From: Bifidobacterium animalis subsp. animalis ATCC 25527
GTDB lineage: Bacteria > Actinomycetota > Actinomycetes > Actinomycetales > Bifidobacteriaceae
NCBI RefSeq assembly: GCF_000260715.1
Contig: NC_017834.1
Span: 992,001 to 1,056,000, forward strand
DNA length: 64,000 bases
Direction: 5' to 3'
Shown here: in pieces, positions 39,101 through 46,807 of the stretch
How positions within the stretch are numbered: the stretch's first letter is position 1
Layout: the number at the start of each line of letters is the position of its first letter
Notes under the pieces: generated by a model
Told to the model about the DNA's origin: nothing
The model's input: the letters and a program-made list of their open reading frames with translations, nothing else
Databases searched by the model: none
Position numbers and translations under genes: made by a program

Positions 39101-39648
39101 CAGACCTCACTGAGGCGGAGAAGAAGGAACTCCAGCAAGCTGTAGTCAACGAGCCTAGTCAGAAAGCAAAGGCAGCTCTGATAGATTGCATGGTCGCGCA
39201 ATTTACGCACGCCGATCAGACCGCTCGTGAATTGGTATGGGACATATGGCTCAGAGACTACATCAATTCTCGTTCCCAGAACATAGGAACACAATGGAGC
39301 AATGAAGAGCAGATCCAGTTCTCCAGACTGATTCCGCTGTTGGGAAATCATATCGGCGAAGCGACGCAGTTGCTCGCAAACAAGCTGCCTGATTATTCAG
39401 ATACGGAAACTTACCGCATCGATCAAATGTTCGATGTTGACGTCCATATCAGCCCAATGAACGAAGACAACATCAAGGCATTGTTGTCTTTCTATTCTCA
39501 ACTGATACGAACTTCGTCGATTCGCAACAAGATTTCACCTAACACAATCAGCCGCCTACTCGCACATTTGAAAGATACAGCCGCATACAACGAATACAAA
39601 ACATTAGTCCAGTCGGCGAAGGACTACGATCTGTATGACATCGAATAA
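36109..39648 (+). CDS. Large SIR2-domain protein, probable NAD-depleting defence effector
   Basis: The 1179-residue protein has an N-terminal SIR2 domain of about 300 residues: FVGSGVS (26-31) for NAD binding, TTNYD with Asn114, VHLHGD with His152, and IGYGISDPIMRYL. Asn114 and His152 occupy the positions used for NAD hydrolysis in defence sirtuins such as ThsA and DSR2. The remaining 850 residues are helix-rich, lack recognised motifs, and are coded by AT-rich DNA unlike the brx genes. The ATG at 36109 follows GGGAGC; the frame is open from 36001. Position behind brxL suggests a phage-triggered abortive function (DSR1/DSR2-like), which is inference. Confidence 0.85.
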   Translation: MWVTENVEFPDELVNAALNDELVLFVGSGVSLDAPANLPSYQTLVEQLASEQGVDPPDSKTSLDGFLGKLHDRESAHERTLQMMSSANADCNETHKAIMRIAKAMKTRRIVTTNYDVLLEKAAGFLSMDINRIYRGPALPLGSSFDGIVHLHGDIYSRPDEIILDDRDYARAYLLESWASRFLVEMFRHYSVLFIGYGISDPIMRYLTLGGISQDHPHFALSAAGDKSKEEHESWNERGIATILFPLSPDSSYEELPKALNSFADQLCDDYLTKKSRIERIVCNAPATITRDDRDFLARALHTTEGIQCFINNMTRRDNESMQEWVLWLLEDPATSRPFTTSQALTDEELLLCRQITYILVSEKYADILCSLLIQIQHNVGEWFFNECSELLIHTCEDRQEWAVKPLTILLSSNPRKQLDHVYNIHIEPLLSINFPIYLLSQFIFPVASYRQEANVAYCTVFWSAEIDDRHEDKPINNNSIYFSEDFIKFAEHSIKQYSQYEAVNKMSVVYRPAIEPHDQNQRHDETSSFFIEVLREYARYHADDNQAIAERWWKSDTPLLQRLAISAITMSDRTADDKLSWVLDKGIIVSIKKHMWLWHELMLLLHTSIVEASPDIRDALLQQIQSIGINETYDDSDVASTQYDMLDFMLRTLPKESWQEAYEFTKLLAHKYGYTPTANPDFLASDYPTQWQVPQGIVDDEAFLAMLHNDPSHLLLLLASRDNLQAITNTFFYQIPRLVGDDTQTGFELWNLALSDHDKSLRLRAAILNGWSYKKHSSADLHSIIACLTQLSQGAQTSLGDTIIRLIRIQIKNADEEIPEDTLEWMDSFAAKQLTERHDSFVAQDRANWENDPITLSLNYWPGELAWYWIHRIQYRKACSPSDWSGFNEAERNALSQFAQAEGDLAFAMHPPLLFNMNLLHELDSDFTEKIIPQMLQTDDTLMVWRVITQYHIQPNLRLMRLFFFKSLQSVLKERLDGELKFIQNLMRIILRALNASDLTEAEKKELQQAVVNEPSQKAKAALIDCMVAQFTHADQTARELVWDIWLRDYINSRSQNIGTQWSNEEQIQFSRLIPLLGNHIGEATQLLANKLPDYSDTETYRIDQMFDVDVHISPMNEDNIKALLSFYSQLIRTSSIRNKISPNTISRLLAHLKDTAAYNEYKTLVQSAKDYDLYDIE

Positions 39649-39650
39649 GC

Positions 39651-39700
39651 GATGCGCGCATTGCGCCATGTGAATATCATCATGGTACGATGCACGCATC
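39651..39700. terminator. Imperfect hairpin between the SIR2 gene and pyrE
   Basis: GATGCGCGCAT (39651-39661) pairs with ATGCACGCATC (39690-39700) with one mismatch, and an inner CCATG/CATGG pair supports the fold. It fills the 58-bp gap between convergent genes and probably ends transcription from both sides. No strong T run is present. Confidence 0.4.
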
Positions 39701-39706
39701 ATCGTC

Positions 39707-40402
39707 TCACGCCCCGTACTGCGAGAGATACTCCTCGGCGGCCTTGGCGATCTCGTCGGTGACGTAGGGCTGCCCATGCTCGCCGATCAGCTGCCGTCCG
39801 GCGGCGAAGATTTCCTTCACGTTCGCAATGGCGAACACGGGGAACCCGAACTCGCGTTGCACGTCCTGCACGGCGGAGAGATCGGAGTCCTTCGTCTTCT
39901 CCATGCGGTCGACGGAGAGGACGAGGCCCACGATGTGGACGTTGGCCTGCGCCTTGAGCTTGGGAACGACCTCGCGTACTGCGGTGCCGGCGGTCATCAC
40001 ATCGTCGACGAGCAGCACGTTCATGCCGTCCTCGAGTGGCTTGCCCACCATCGTGCCGCCGTCGCCGTGGTCTTTCTTCTCCTTGCGGTCGAAGGTGTAG
40101 CCGATGGAGGCGTTGAAGCGGTGCTGCATGGCGATCGTGGTGGCCACGGCCAGCGGGATGCCTTTGTATGCCGGGCCGAACACGGTGTCGATGCGGGCGG
40201 CCAGGTTGCCTGCGGCAATCTCCTGTTGGATCTTCTCGGCATAGAATTCACCGAGCGTAGCGATTCTCGCACCGTCATCGAAGGCGCCGGCGTTGATGAA
40301 GTAGGGCGACTGGCGCCCGGACTTCAATGTGAACGAGCCAAACTTCAACGCCTGCGATTCGAGCAGGAACTGGGTGAAACGGGTATCCAATGCTTCAGTC
40401 AT
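39707..40402 (-). CDS. pyrE: Orotate phosphoribosyltransferase
   Basis: The 231-residue cytosolic enzyme joins orotate to PRPP to give OMP, the fifth step of UMP synthesis. The PRPP-binding motif [14 protein letters not shown] (about residues 128-141) and the upstream [11 protein letters not shown] loop are diagnostic, and the Lys-rich flexible loop [13 protein letters not shown] is present. The ATG at 40402 follows GGGAGAA; a TTG seven codons upstream is less likely. It is the last gene of the pyr operon, separated from pyrD by a gap with a hairpin. Confidence 0.96.
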   Translation of the reverse strand: MTEALDTRFTQFLLESQALKFGSFTLKSGRQSPYFINAGAFDDGARIATLGEFYAEKIQQEIAAGNLAARIDTVFGPAYKGIPLAVATTIAMQHRFNASIGYTFDRKEKKDHGDGGTMVGKPLEDGMNVLLVDDVMTAGTAVREVVPKLKAQANVHIVGLVLSVDRMEKTKDSDLSAVQDVQREFGFPVFAIANVKEIFAAGRQLIGEHGQPYVTDEIAKAAEEYLSQYGA

Positions 40403-40437
40403 CTGTGATTCTCCCTTTTGCAAACGAATGCGGGAAT

Positions 40438-40490
40438 AATCTGCGTATTCGGGACATCCCCGAGTTCGATTTGTCTCGAATACGCAGATT
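40438..40490 (-). terminator. Hairpin in the pyrD-pyrE gap
   Basis: A 14-bp perfect stem (AATCTGCGTATTCG with CGAATACGCAGATT) encloses a 25-nt loop that contains a GGGA/TCCC mini-stem. It lies on the transcript between pyrD and pyrE. It could reduce read-through into pyrE or stabilise the upstream message; there is no T run. Confidence 0.5.
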
Positions 40491-40537
40491 GACGGTTAGG
40501 AATGGGATTGGAACGGCGAACGGGCATCGCCGACGGG

Positions 40538-41482
40538 TCAGCGCCAGGTGTCGCCCTTGACGAGCTTGTGTGCCAATTGCGGGCGTGAGTCGAGCAGATC
40601 GTCGAGTTCACGCGCCACGCGAATAGGTGCGGTCGGGTCGTAGAGCGCGGCGCCGCCCACCTCGACGGCGTTGGCGCCTGCATACAGGTATTCGAGCGCC
40701 TTCTCGCCGGAGTCGATGCCGCCGATGCCGATGATCGGCACATCGGGCAGAGCGGTGCGCACACGCCACACGCAGGCCAGACCCACCGGGAACACGGCAG
40801 GTCCGGAGACACCGCCGGTACGGTTCGCGATGATCGGTTCGCCGGTTTTGATATTGATGCGCATGCCGACCAGCGTGTTGATCATGCTCAGCGCATCGGC
40901 ACCGGATTCGACAGCCGCCTTGGCGATGGCCGTGATATCGGTGACATTCGGCGTGAGCTTGACGATCATCGGCTTGTCGGTCATCGGGCGCAAACGCTCC
41001 ATGAGCCGGCTCAACGCCATCGGATCGGTGCCCACGCTCATGCCGCCGTGGGTCACGTTCGGGCAGCTCACGTTGATTTCGAGCATGTCGGCAGCTGAGT
41101 CGGCGAGCTTGGCGACAACCTGGGCGTAGTCGTCGTCGCAATGACCGGCCACATTAGAAACGACCGTGGCGCCCATGTTCTTGAGTTTGGGCAGATCGTA
41201 TTCGAGGTAATGGTCGACGCCCGGGTTCTGCAAGCCGACGGCGTTCACCGTGCCGGCCGGGCACTCCGCCGTGCGCACACCGGGATTACCGAGCCACGGC
41301 ACCGGCGAGACGCCCTTCGTGGTGACCGCGCCAAGCTGGCTCACATCGTAGAACTGGCCGCAGGCATCCACCTGGAACGTGCCGGACGCGGTGCCCACCG
41401 GATTCTTCCACGGTATGCCGGCCACCACAGTGCCATGCTTCCACTCATGCGGTTCGTACACGCTGCTTGTGGTCTCGTTCAT
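40538..41482 (-). CDS. pyrD: Dihydroorotate dehydrogenase, catalytic subunit (class 1B)
   Basis: The 314-residue FMN enzyme oxidises dihydroorotate to orotate. With PyrK present in the operon, it is the NAD-linked 1B form. The catalytic loop EINVSCPNVTHGG (Cys base) and substrate Asn residues, the FMN-phosphate segments IIGIGGIDSGEKALEYLYAGANAVEVG, and NPVGTASGTFQVDACG are visible. The ATG at 41482 follows GAAGGAGAA. Earlier in-frame Met codons at 41512 and 41521 would overlap or abut the pyrK end and lack a good site. Confidence 0.95.
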   Translation of the reverse strand: MNETTSSVYEPHEWKHGTVVAGIPWKNPVGTASGTFQVDACGQFYDVSQLGAVTTKGVSPVPWLGNPGVRTAECPAGTVNAVGLQNPGVDHYLEYDLPKLKNMGATVVSNVAGHCDDDYAQVVAKLADSAADMLEINVSCPNVTHGGMSVGTDPMALSRLMERLRPMTDKPMIVKLTPNVTDITAIAKAAVESGADALSMINTLVGMRINIKTGEPIIANRTGGVSGPAVFPVGLACVWRVRTALPDVPIIGIGGIDSGEKALEYLYAGANAVEVGGAALYDPTAPIRVARELDDLLDSRPQLAHKLVKGDTWR

Positions 41483-41513
41483 CGTCTCGTTCTCCTTCAC
41501 CCGCTCGTCCATC

Positions 41514-42353
41514 TCACGCATCGGCGTTTGCCTCGGCATCATCGACGTCCCAACCCAATTGGTGCGCGGTGAAGACCGGGCCGGCCTCACACACCTTCTC
41601 GCGGCCAGCACGTGTGTCGATTGTGCAGGCCACACAGGTGCCATACCCGCATCCCATGCGCTGCTCCATGCTCAGTTGGGCGTCCACGCCACGTTTGGAG
41701 GCCCAAGTGGCCACGGCTTTCATCATTGGCGTCGGGCCGCAGGACAGAATGATCGTCTTACGCGCGCTTTCCTCCAGTGCCGGCCACAGGCGTTCGAGCA
41801 GCGTGAGCACATTGCCCTCCGACTCGTCGATGCTGTGCACTTCGTCGGCGTACTTGGCAGCATAGATGTCGGCGAAATGCTCGTCACGATAGCCGAACAC
41901 GGCGATCGCCCGCGAATCCGCCTCATCACGCAGGCTCTGCGCGGCCTCAAGCAGCGGTGGGATGCCGAGACCTCCGCCGACGAGCACATAATCCGCAGCC
42001 TCATCGAGATTGAAGGGCGTGCCCAACGGGCCAAGCACATCGATGGTGTCCCCCGCCGTCAGCTTGCTGAACTCGTCGGTGCCGAAACCGACCACCGCGA
42101 AGATGAGGCTCACCTCGTCGCCATCCACCTCGCTGACTCCGAAAGGACGCGGCATGAGGTGCATGGGGTTCGACGAATACAGATTCACGAACTGCGCAGG
42201 TCGAACATGGCGGGCGATGTATTCGTCACGGAAGGTGAGACGGACGATGCCCGCAGTGAGTTGCTTCACGGCGACAATGCTGACGGTGCGCCTGGTCGGG
42301 GTGAAACCGGCCTCCTGGGCCTGTTCCACCGTGTGGGTGAATGCGGTTGGCAT
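41514..42353 (-). CDS. pyrK: Dihydroorotate dehydrogenase electron transfer subunit
   Basis: The 279-residue FAD and [2Fe-2S] protein passes electrons from PyrD to NAD. The FAD-binding LMPRPFGVSEV is followed by the NAD-binding VLVGGGLGIPPLLEAA and the iron-sulfur motif CGYGTCVAC...C near residues 227-245. The ATG at 42353 follows AAGGAGATT; the longer open frame to 42428 overlaps pyrF and is not needed. It is the gene directly upstream of pyrD. Confidence 0.95.
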   Translation of the reverse strand: MPTAFTHTVEQAQEAGFTPTRRTVSIVAVKQLTAGIVRLTFRDEYIARHVRPAQFVNLYSSNPMHLMPRPFGVSEVDGDEVSLIFAVVGFGTDEFSKLTAGDTIDVLGPLGTPFNLDEAADYVLVGGGLGIPPLLEAAQSLRDEADSRAIAVFGYRDEHFADIYAAKYADEVHSIDESEGNVLTLLERLWPALEESARKTIILSCGPTPMMKAVATWASKRGVDAQLSMEQRMGCGYGTCVACTIDTRAGREKVCEAGPVFTAHQLGWDVDDAEANADA

Positions 42354-42420
42354 GAATCTCCTTGGTTGTTCGGTGTGCGAGAATCCGTACGGACGACTAT
42401 CGCATACAAATCTATATCGG

Positions 42421-43371
42421 TTATGCAAGGGCGACGCGCAGCTGGTCTCGCATATCGGCCGCCGCTGCGCGGGCGTTGACGGCTACAAGCTCCAGCGCGG
42501 ATTCCGGTTCGAGTGAATCGCTGTATTGCTCGTCGTTACGCCAGGCGCCTATGATGCCGCGGGATGAGTTCACAATGGCGCCGGAACCGTTGCGGTCGAA
42601 CATGCCGGCCACGCTTTGTGCCGTGCCGCCCTGTGCCCCGTACCCGGGCACGAGGAAGAACGTGTGGGGCATGCGCTCGCGCAATGCGGCCCCCTCCTTG
42701 GGATGCGTCGCACCGACCACGGCCCCGGCCCGGGAATAGCCGAAACGGCCGATGGAATCCTTGCCCCAATCCTCCACCAGATCGGCCACATGCTCATACA
42801 CCCGGCCGCCATCGGCCAATTCAAGCTCCTGAATCTGCGAGCTCGATGGATTCGAGGTGCGCACCAGAATGAACATGTCGCGATCGGCTTGCCTGGCGGC
42901 CTCCATGAACGGTTCGATGCCGTCGGAACCCAGGTACGGGTTCACCGTCACCGCGTCCTCAAACCACACGTCGTCTCCTTGGAAACCGGTGAGGTGGTGC
43001 GCGTAGGCGGCGGCGGTCGAACCTATGTCGCCGCGTTTGACATCGCCGATCACGTACAGGCCGCGGCTTTGCGCATATTCGCATGTCATCGTGTAACAGT
43101 CGATGCCTGCGGGGCCGAGCGCCTCATACATGGCGATCTGAGGCTTCACTGCAGGCACGATGTCGTACACCGCATCGATGATGGCGCGATTGAATTCGAA
43201 ATACGCCGCTGCGGCAGCGGTGGCTGCCGGATTGTCGTCAGACTCCACCTGTTCCTCGGCTTCGACGGCATAGGCATCCATCACGGGGGCCGGAACGAGT
43301 TTGTCGGTGGGGTCAAGGCCCACGACACTGGGATTCTGCTTGTCTTCGATTGCTTCGATGAGCCGGTCCAT
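42421..43371 (-). CDS. pyrF: Orotidine 5'-phosphate decarboxylase (type 2)
   Basis: The 316-residue enzyme makes UMP from OMP. The catalytic motif GDVKRGDIGSTA (Asp-Lys-Asp) near residue 107 and the length above 280 residues place it in the type 2 group common in actinobacteria, rather than the 230-residue type. A variable insert of about 20 residues rich in Ala follows residue 35. Gaps are 5 bp to pyrC and 67 bp to pyrK, within the operon. Confidence 0.95.
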   Translation of the reverse strand: MDRLIEAIEDKQNPSVVGLDPTDKLVPAPVMDAYAVEAEEQVESDDNPAATAAAAAYFEFNRAIIDAVYDIVPAVKPQIAMYEALGPAGIDCYTMTCEYAQSRGLYVIGDVKRGDIGSTAAAYAHHLTGFQGDDVWFEDAVTVNPYLGSDGIEPFMEAARQADRDMFILVRTSNPSSSQIQELELADGGRVYEHVADLVEDWGKDSIGRFGYSRAGAVVGATHPKEGAALRERMPHTFFLVPGYGAQGGTAQSVAGMFDRNGSGAIVNSSRGIIGAWRNDEQYSDSLEPESALELVAVNARAAAADMRDQLRVALA

Positions 43372-43376
43372 AGTCT

Positions 43377-44801
43377 CTACTCCCCTGTTTCCGTTTCGGT
43401 TGCCTTGTCAAGTCCCAGTCGGTCGAACACCAGAGCGGATGCGATGATCGTCGCATATGGCTTGCCGCTCACATCCCAGCCGTTGAATGGCGTGTTACGT
43501 GCCTTCGACAGGAACCGGCTTGCGTCGATGCTCCACTGCTCCGTGGTGTTGAGAATGTTCAGGTCCACAAGTTCCGGGTGTTCCACTTCGGACAGATTCA
43601 GCGAGCGCTTCACTGCGCATTTCGACGAGGTGTTGAGCAGTGCGGCGATGTCGGTGGAATGCCGTCCCATCAGTTGGGCTGGATTCAGCGACATGAGCTC
43701 GATGAGTCGCTGGTCGCTGATGTGTCCGCCGTCGACGAGCACCTTGTGGCATACGGCATAGGCGCATTCCAGTCCGATGATGCCGTTGGGTGCTTCGAGG
43801 AATCCGCGGTCCTTCTCTTCGAGTGTGTGCGGGGCGTGGTCGGTGGCGATCATGTCCACGGTGCCGTCCTCGATCGCCTTGATCGTGGCCAAGCGGTCCC
43901 GTTCGCTGCGCAGTGGTGGGTTCATTTTCGCGAGCGTGCCGTATTCGAGCAGTGCCTCGTCGTTCAATGCCAGATAATGCGGTGCGGTCTCGCAGGTGAT
44001 CGGTAGCCCTTCGGCCTTCGCTTTGCGAATGGCGTCGAAGGAGATTGCGGTGGACACGTGCTGGAAGTGCACGTGCACGCCGGTTTCGCGCACGAGGTCG
44101 ATGTCGCGTTGCACGATCGCCAGTTCGGTGTCTTCGGGGATTCCCGGCACGTTCAGGGCACGGGATACGGGCCCTTCGTTCACGGCGCCCACGTCATGGT
44201 GTTCGCAGTGCTCGATGAGGTATAGGCCTGTGCTCTTGACGTTGTCGAACACCTGGCGCAGCACCGGTTCTGGCACGGCTGACCCGTCGTCGCTCATTGC
44301 GGTGACGGGGTGCGCGATCTGTGCAGGGTCTTTCTCACTGTCATGGCCCGGCATGTACCATGTCCAGTCCTTCGGGTCGGTCGGTTCGAGCCCGGCCCGT
44401 CCTTTGGTGGCGCATACGCACAGTTCGTAGCGTACCGGCAGCGTGACGTGGTGGATCTGTTCGTAGTGCTGCAGATAGTCGATCACCGTGTGGTAGCCGG
44501 CGTTGAGAATCTCCTGCGCGCCGGGTTCCCCCTCCTGTACTTGAAGGCCGTCCATCGCCGGCACGGTGTTCGGCATGATGAGCACGTTCGTGTAGCCGCC
44601 CGATGCGGCGGCCATGCATCCGGAGACCATCGACTCCTTGTAGGTCTGCCCGGGATCGCGGAAGTGCACGTGCGGATCTTCGAAGCCGGGCGCCACGGTG
44701 AGCGCACTGGCGTCGATGGTGACGTCACGCGGGTCGGGGACGGTCAGGTCGATGCGTTCGCCCGTGTCCCACACCTTGATGTCGGTGAAGGTGATGGCCA
44801 T
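43377..44801 (-). CDS. pyrC: Dihydroorotase (class I)
   Basis: The 474-residue zinc amidohydrolase cyclises carbamoyl aspartate. The signature DPHVHFRDPGQTYKES holds the first metal His pair and the substrate Arg. The late motif ATDHAPHTLEEK carries the catalytic Asp. Insertion after the usual KxxAGxxxxxT segment reads CATKGRAGLEP, so the carbamylated Lys position is hard to place by eye and should be aligned. The ATG directly follows the pyrI stop codon (TAAATG), so translation is coupled. Confidence 0.93.
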   Translation of the reverse strand: MAITFTDIKVWDTGERIDLTVPDPRDVTIDASALTVAPGFEDPHVHFRDPGQTYKESMVSGCMAAASGGYTNVLIMPNTVPAMDGLQVQEGEPGAQEILNAGYHTVIDYLQHYEQIHHVTLPVRYELCVCATKGRAGLEPTDPKDWTWYMPGHDSEKDPAQIAHPVTAMSDDGSAVPEPVLRQVFDNVKSTGLYLIEHCEHHDVGAVNEGPVSRALNVPGIPEDTELAIVQRDIDLVRETGVHVHFQHVSTAISFDAIRKAKAEGLPITCETAPHYLALNDEALLEYGTLAKMNPPLRSERDRLATIKAIEDGTVDMIATDHAPHTLEEKDRGFLEAPNGIIGLECAYAVCHKVLVDGGHISDQRLIELMSLNPAQLMGRHSTDIAALLNTSSKCAVKRSLNLSEVEHPELVDLNILNTTEQWSIDASRFLSKARNTPFNGWDVSGKPYATIIASALVFDRLGLDKATETETGE

Positions 44802-45221
44802 TTAGAATTTCGCCTCCTCATCGCAGTAGCGGCAACGATACACCTCGTCGTCGGTGTGGTCGAGGTAGAACACTTGGTCGATGCCGGGTTCGGTGGTCGT
44901 CACGCAGCGCGGGTTCACGCAGGTGATCACATTGACCACGCGTTCAGGCAGCGTCGGCGTCTGTTTGTTCACGATCTGGCCGCCGTGAATGATGTCGACG
45001 GTGGCTTGGCGGGCCACCAGTCCGAGTACGTCGAGGTCGACATCCTGGGCGTCCTCGATCTTGATGATGTCTTTCGAACCGTACCGCCGGCTCGTTGTGT
45101 TCATGATCAGCGCGAGCTTTGTGGTGGCCGGGTCGATGCGCAGGTATTCGAGCACCTTGAGCGCGGTGCCGGCAGGCACATGATCGATGATGATCCCATC
45201 CTGGATGCTGGTGACTTCCAT
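44802..45221 (-). CDS. pyrI: Aspartate carbamoyltransferase regulatory subunit
   Basis: The 139-residue protein binds allosteric nucleotides and bridges catalytic trimers. The N-terminal allosteric domain includes IDHVPAGTALKVLEYL; the C-terminal zinc domain shows the four Cys in CVNPRC...YRCRYC. Presence of PyrI indicates a dodecameric, feedback-regulated transcarbamoylase. Its ATG shares one base with the pyrB stop (TGATG). Confidence 0.95.
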   Translation of the reverse strand: MEVTSIQDGIIIDHVPAGTALKVLEYLRIDPATTKLALIMNTTSRRYGSKDIIKIEDAQDVDLDVLGLVARQATVDIIHGGQIVNKQTPTLPERVVNVITCVNPRCVTTTEPGIDQVFYLDHTDDEVYRCRYCDEEAKF

Positions 45222-46234
45222 CAGGCTTCGACCTCCTGGTTCGCATACTGCTCGTAGCCGGGCAATTCGTCGCCGAGCACCGAGCTTTCCAATGCCATGC
45301 GCATGAGCATGCCGTTCTTCACCTGTTCGAAATAGGCGGCACGGGGGTCGGCGTCCACCTCCGTGGCGATTTCGTTGACGCGCGGCAACGGGTGCAGCAC
45401 CGCCATCGTAGGCTTGGCCTTCGCGAGTTTACCCTCGTCGAGAATGTAGGTGTCACGCAGGCGCAGGTAATCGTCTTCGTTGAAGAAGCGTTCCTTCTGC
45501 ACGCGCGTCATGTACAGGGCGTCCAGATCTCCTATGACCGAACTCAAGTCGGTGACCTCCTCGTACGAGCAGGTGGGCGTGGCGTTGATGCGGTTGAGCA
45601 CATATTGCGGGGTGCGCAGCTCTTTCGGTGAGATGAGCACGAAACGCACGTTGCCAAAGCGGCACAGCGTCTCGATGAGTGAGTGCACGGTGCGGCCGAA
45701 GGTCAGGTCGCCGCACAGGCCGATCGTCAGGCCGTTCACCCGTCCGAATCGCGACTGCAGCGTCGCGAGGTCGGCGAGCGTCTGCGTCGGGTGCATGTGG
45801 CCGCCGTCGCCGGCGTTGATCACCGGCACCGAGGAGGCGTCTGCGGCCACCAGGGCGGCGCCTTCCTTCGGGTGGCGGATCGCCACGACGTCGACGTAGT
45901 TCGACACGGTCTTCAACGTGTCCGAAATCGACTCGCCCTTCGTCGCGGAGCTCAGCTGCGATCCCGCGAAACCGATCACCTTGCCGCCCAACCGCAGCAT
46001 CGCGGTCTCGAAGCTCAGTCGTGTGCGCGTGCTCGGCTCATAAAACAAAGTGGCCAACACCCGTCCGTCACAGGTGTGTGCCACTTCCTTGCGATGCGAA
46101 TCGATGTACTGCGCTTTATGCAGCAACTCCTCGATTTGCGTGACTGTGAGATCGTCGAGGGTGATGACGCTGGTTCCCACTATGGACTGTCCGTCGGCGT
46201 GTTGCTGAACGCTAGACAATGGCTCACCTTTCAT
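45221..46234 (-). CDS. pyrB: Aspartate carbamoyltransferase catalytic subunit
   Basis: The 337-residue enzyme condenses carbamoyl phosphate with aspartate, the committed step of pyrimidine synthesis. The carbamoyl-phosphate loop [13 protein letters not shown] (about residues 60-72), the [15 protein letters not shown] segment, and HPLPRVNEI near the C-terminus are intact. The ATG at 46234 has only a weak GGAACAG site. A TTG at 46219 (giving MSSVQQH) follows AAAGGTGAG and may be the true start. It is the first pyr gene; no PyrR gene is visible in the window. Confidence 0.94.
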   Translation of the reverse strand: MKGEPLSSVQQHADGQSIVGTSVITLDDLTVTQIEELLHKAQYIDSHRKEVAHTCDGRVLATLFYEPSTRTRLSFETAMLRLGGKVIGFAGSQLSSATKGESISDTLKTVSNYVDVVAIRHPKEGAALVAADASSVPVINAGDGGHMHPTQTLADLATLQSRFGRVNGLTIGLCGDLTFGRTVHSLIETLCRFGNVRFVLISPKELRTPQYVLNRINATPTCSYEEVTDLSSVIGDLDALYMTRVQKERFFNEDDYLRLRDTYILDEGKLAKAKPTMAVLHPLPRVNEIATEVDADPRAAYFEQVKNGMLMRMALESSVLGDELPGYEQYANQEVEA

Positions 46235-46309
46235 GCATGTGCTGTTCCAGGTGATCACCGAAGTGACCTCTCCAACTATACCCCACTGTCCCGCCGGCTC
46301 GACACGCCC

Positions 46310-46792
46310 TCATAATTCCGGCTGCACATACCGGGGAGCCTTGGCATTGGCCGCCTTCACGCGCCTGGCACCGGCCTGTGCAGAACGGACTCCCGCAACT
46401 GTGCCCCGGGCCGGATGATTCGTCAGATCCCTGTCAATCCAGGCCATGACGAGATCGGCCAGTCTGTTCACCTCGGCATCGGTCAACGGACGACCCTTGG
46501 CAATGCCATGCCATTTCTCGATGCATCCGCGGCAGCAGGTCGCCGTCGCATGCTGGGCGGTGAACACTGGATGCCCGCGCCAGGGCGTCTGCCTGCCGTC
46601 GTTGGACGGTTGCGCCTCGCCCACGCGTGCGCGCAGCATCTCATGCGCATGCCTGTCGATGACACATCTGCCCTTGTCGCGCGCGTACGACCGATCGGCC
46701 TCGCTCAACACGAACTTCGCACGGAACCGTGATTCGCCGAGCCGCACGAGGGTGTGCTCCACCCACGCGGATTCGCCATCATGCCCATTCAT
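46310..46792 (-). CDS. DUF4186 family protein
   Basis: The 160-residue protein matches DUF4186, whose core is HPVFTAQHATATCCRGCIEKWHGI (about residues 73-96) with a conserved CC-x2-C cluster that may bind metal. Function is unknown. It has no signal peptide or membrane segment. It sits 15 bp downstream of glnE on the same strand and 75 bp upstream of pyrB, so it may be cotranscribed with glnE. Confidence 0.85.
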   Translation of the reverse strand: MNGHDGESAWVEHTLVRLGESRFRAKFVLSEADRSYARDKGRCVIDRHAHEMLRARVGEAQPSNDGRQTPWRGHPVFTAQHATATCCRGCIEKWHGIAKGRPLTDAEVNRLADLVMAWIDRDLTNHPARGTVAGVRSAQAGARRVKAANAKAPRYVQPEL

Positions 46793-46807
46793 ACCCGCCA
46801 GCGTATC

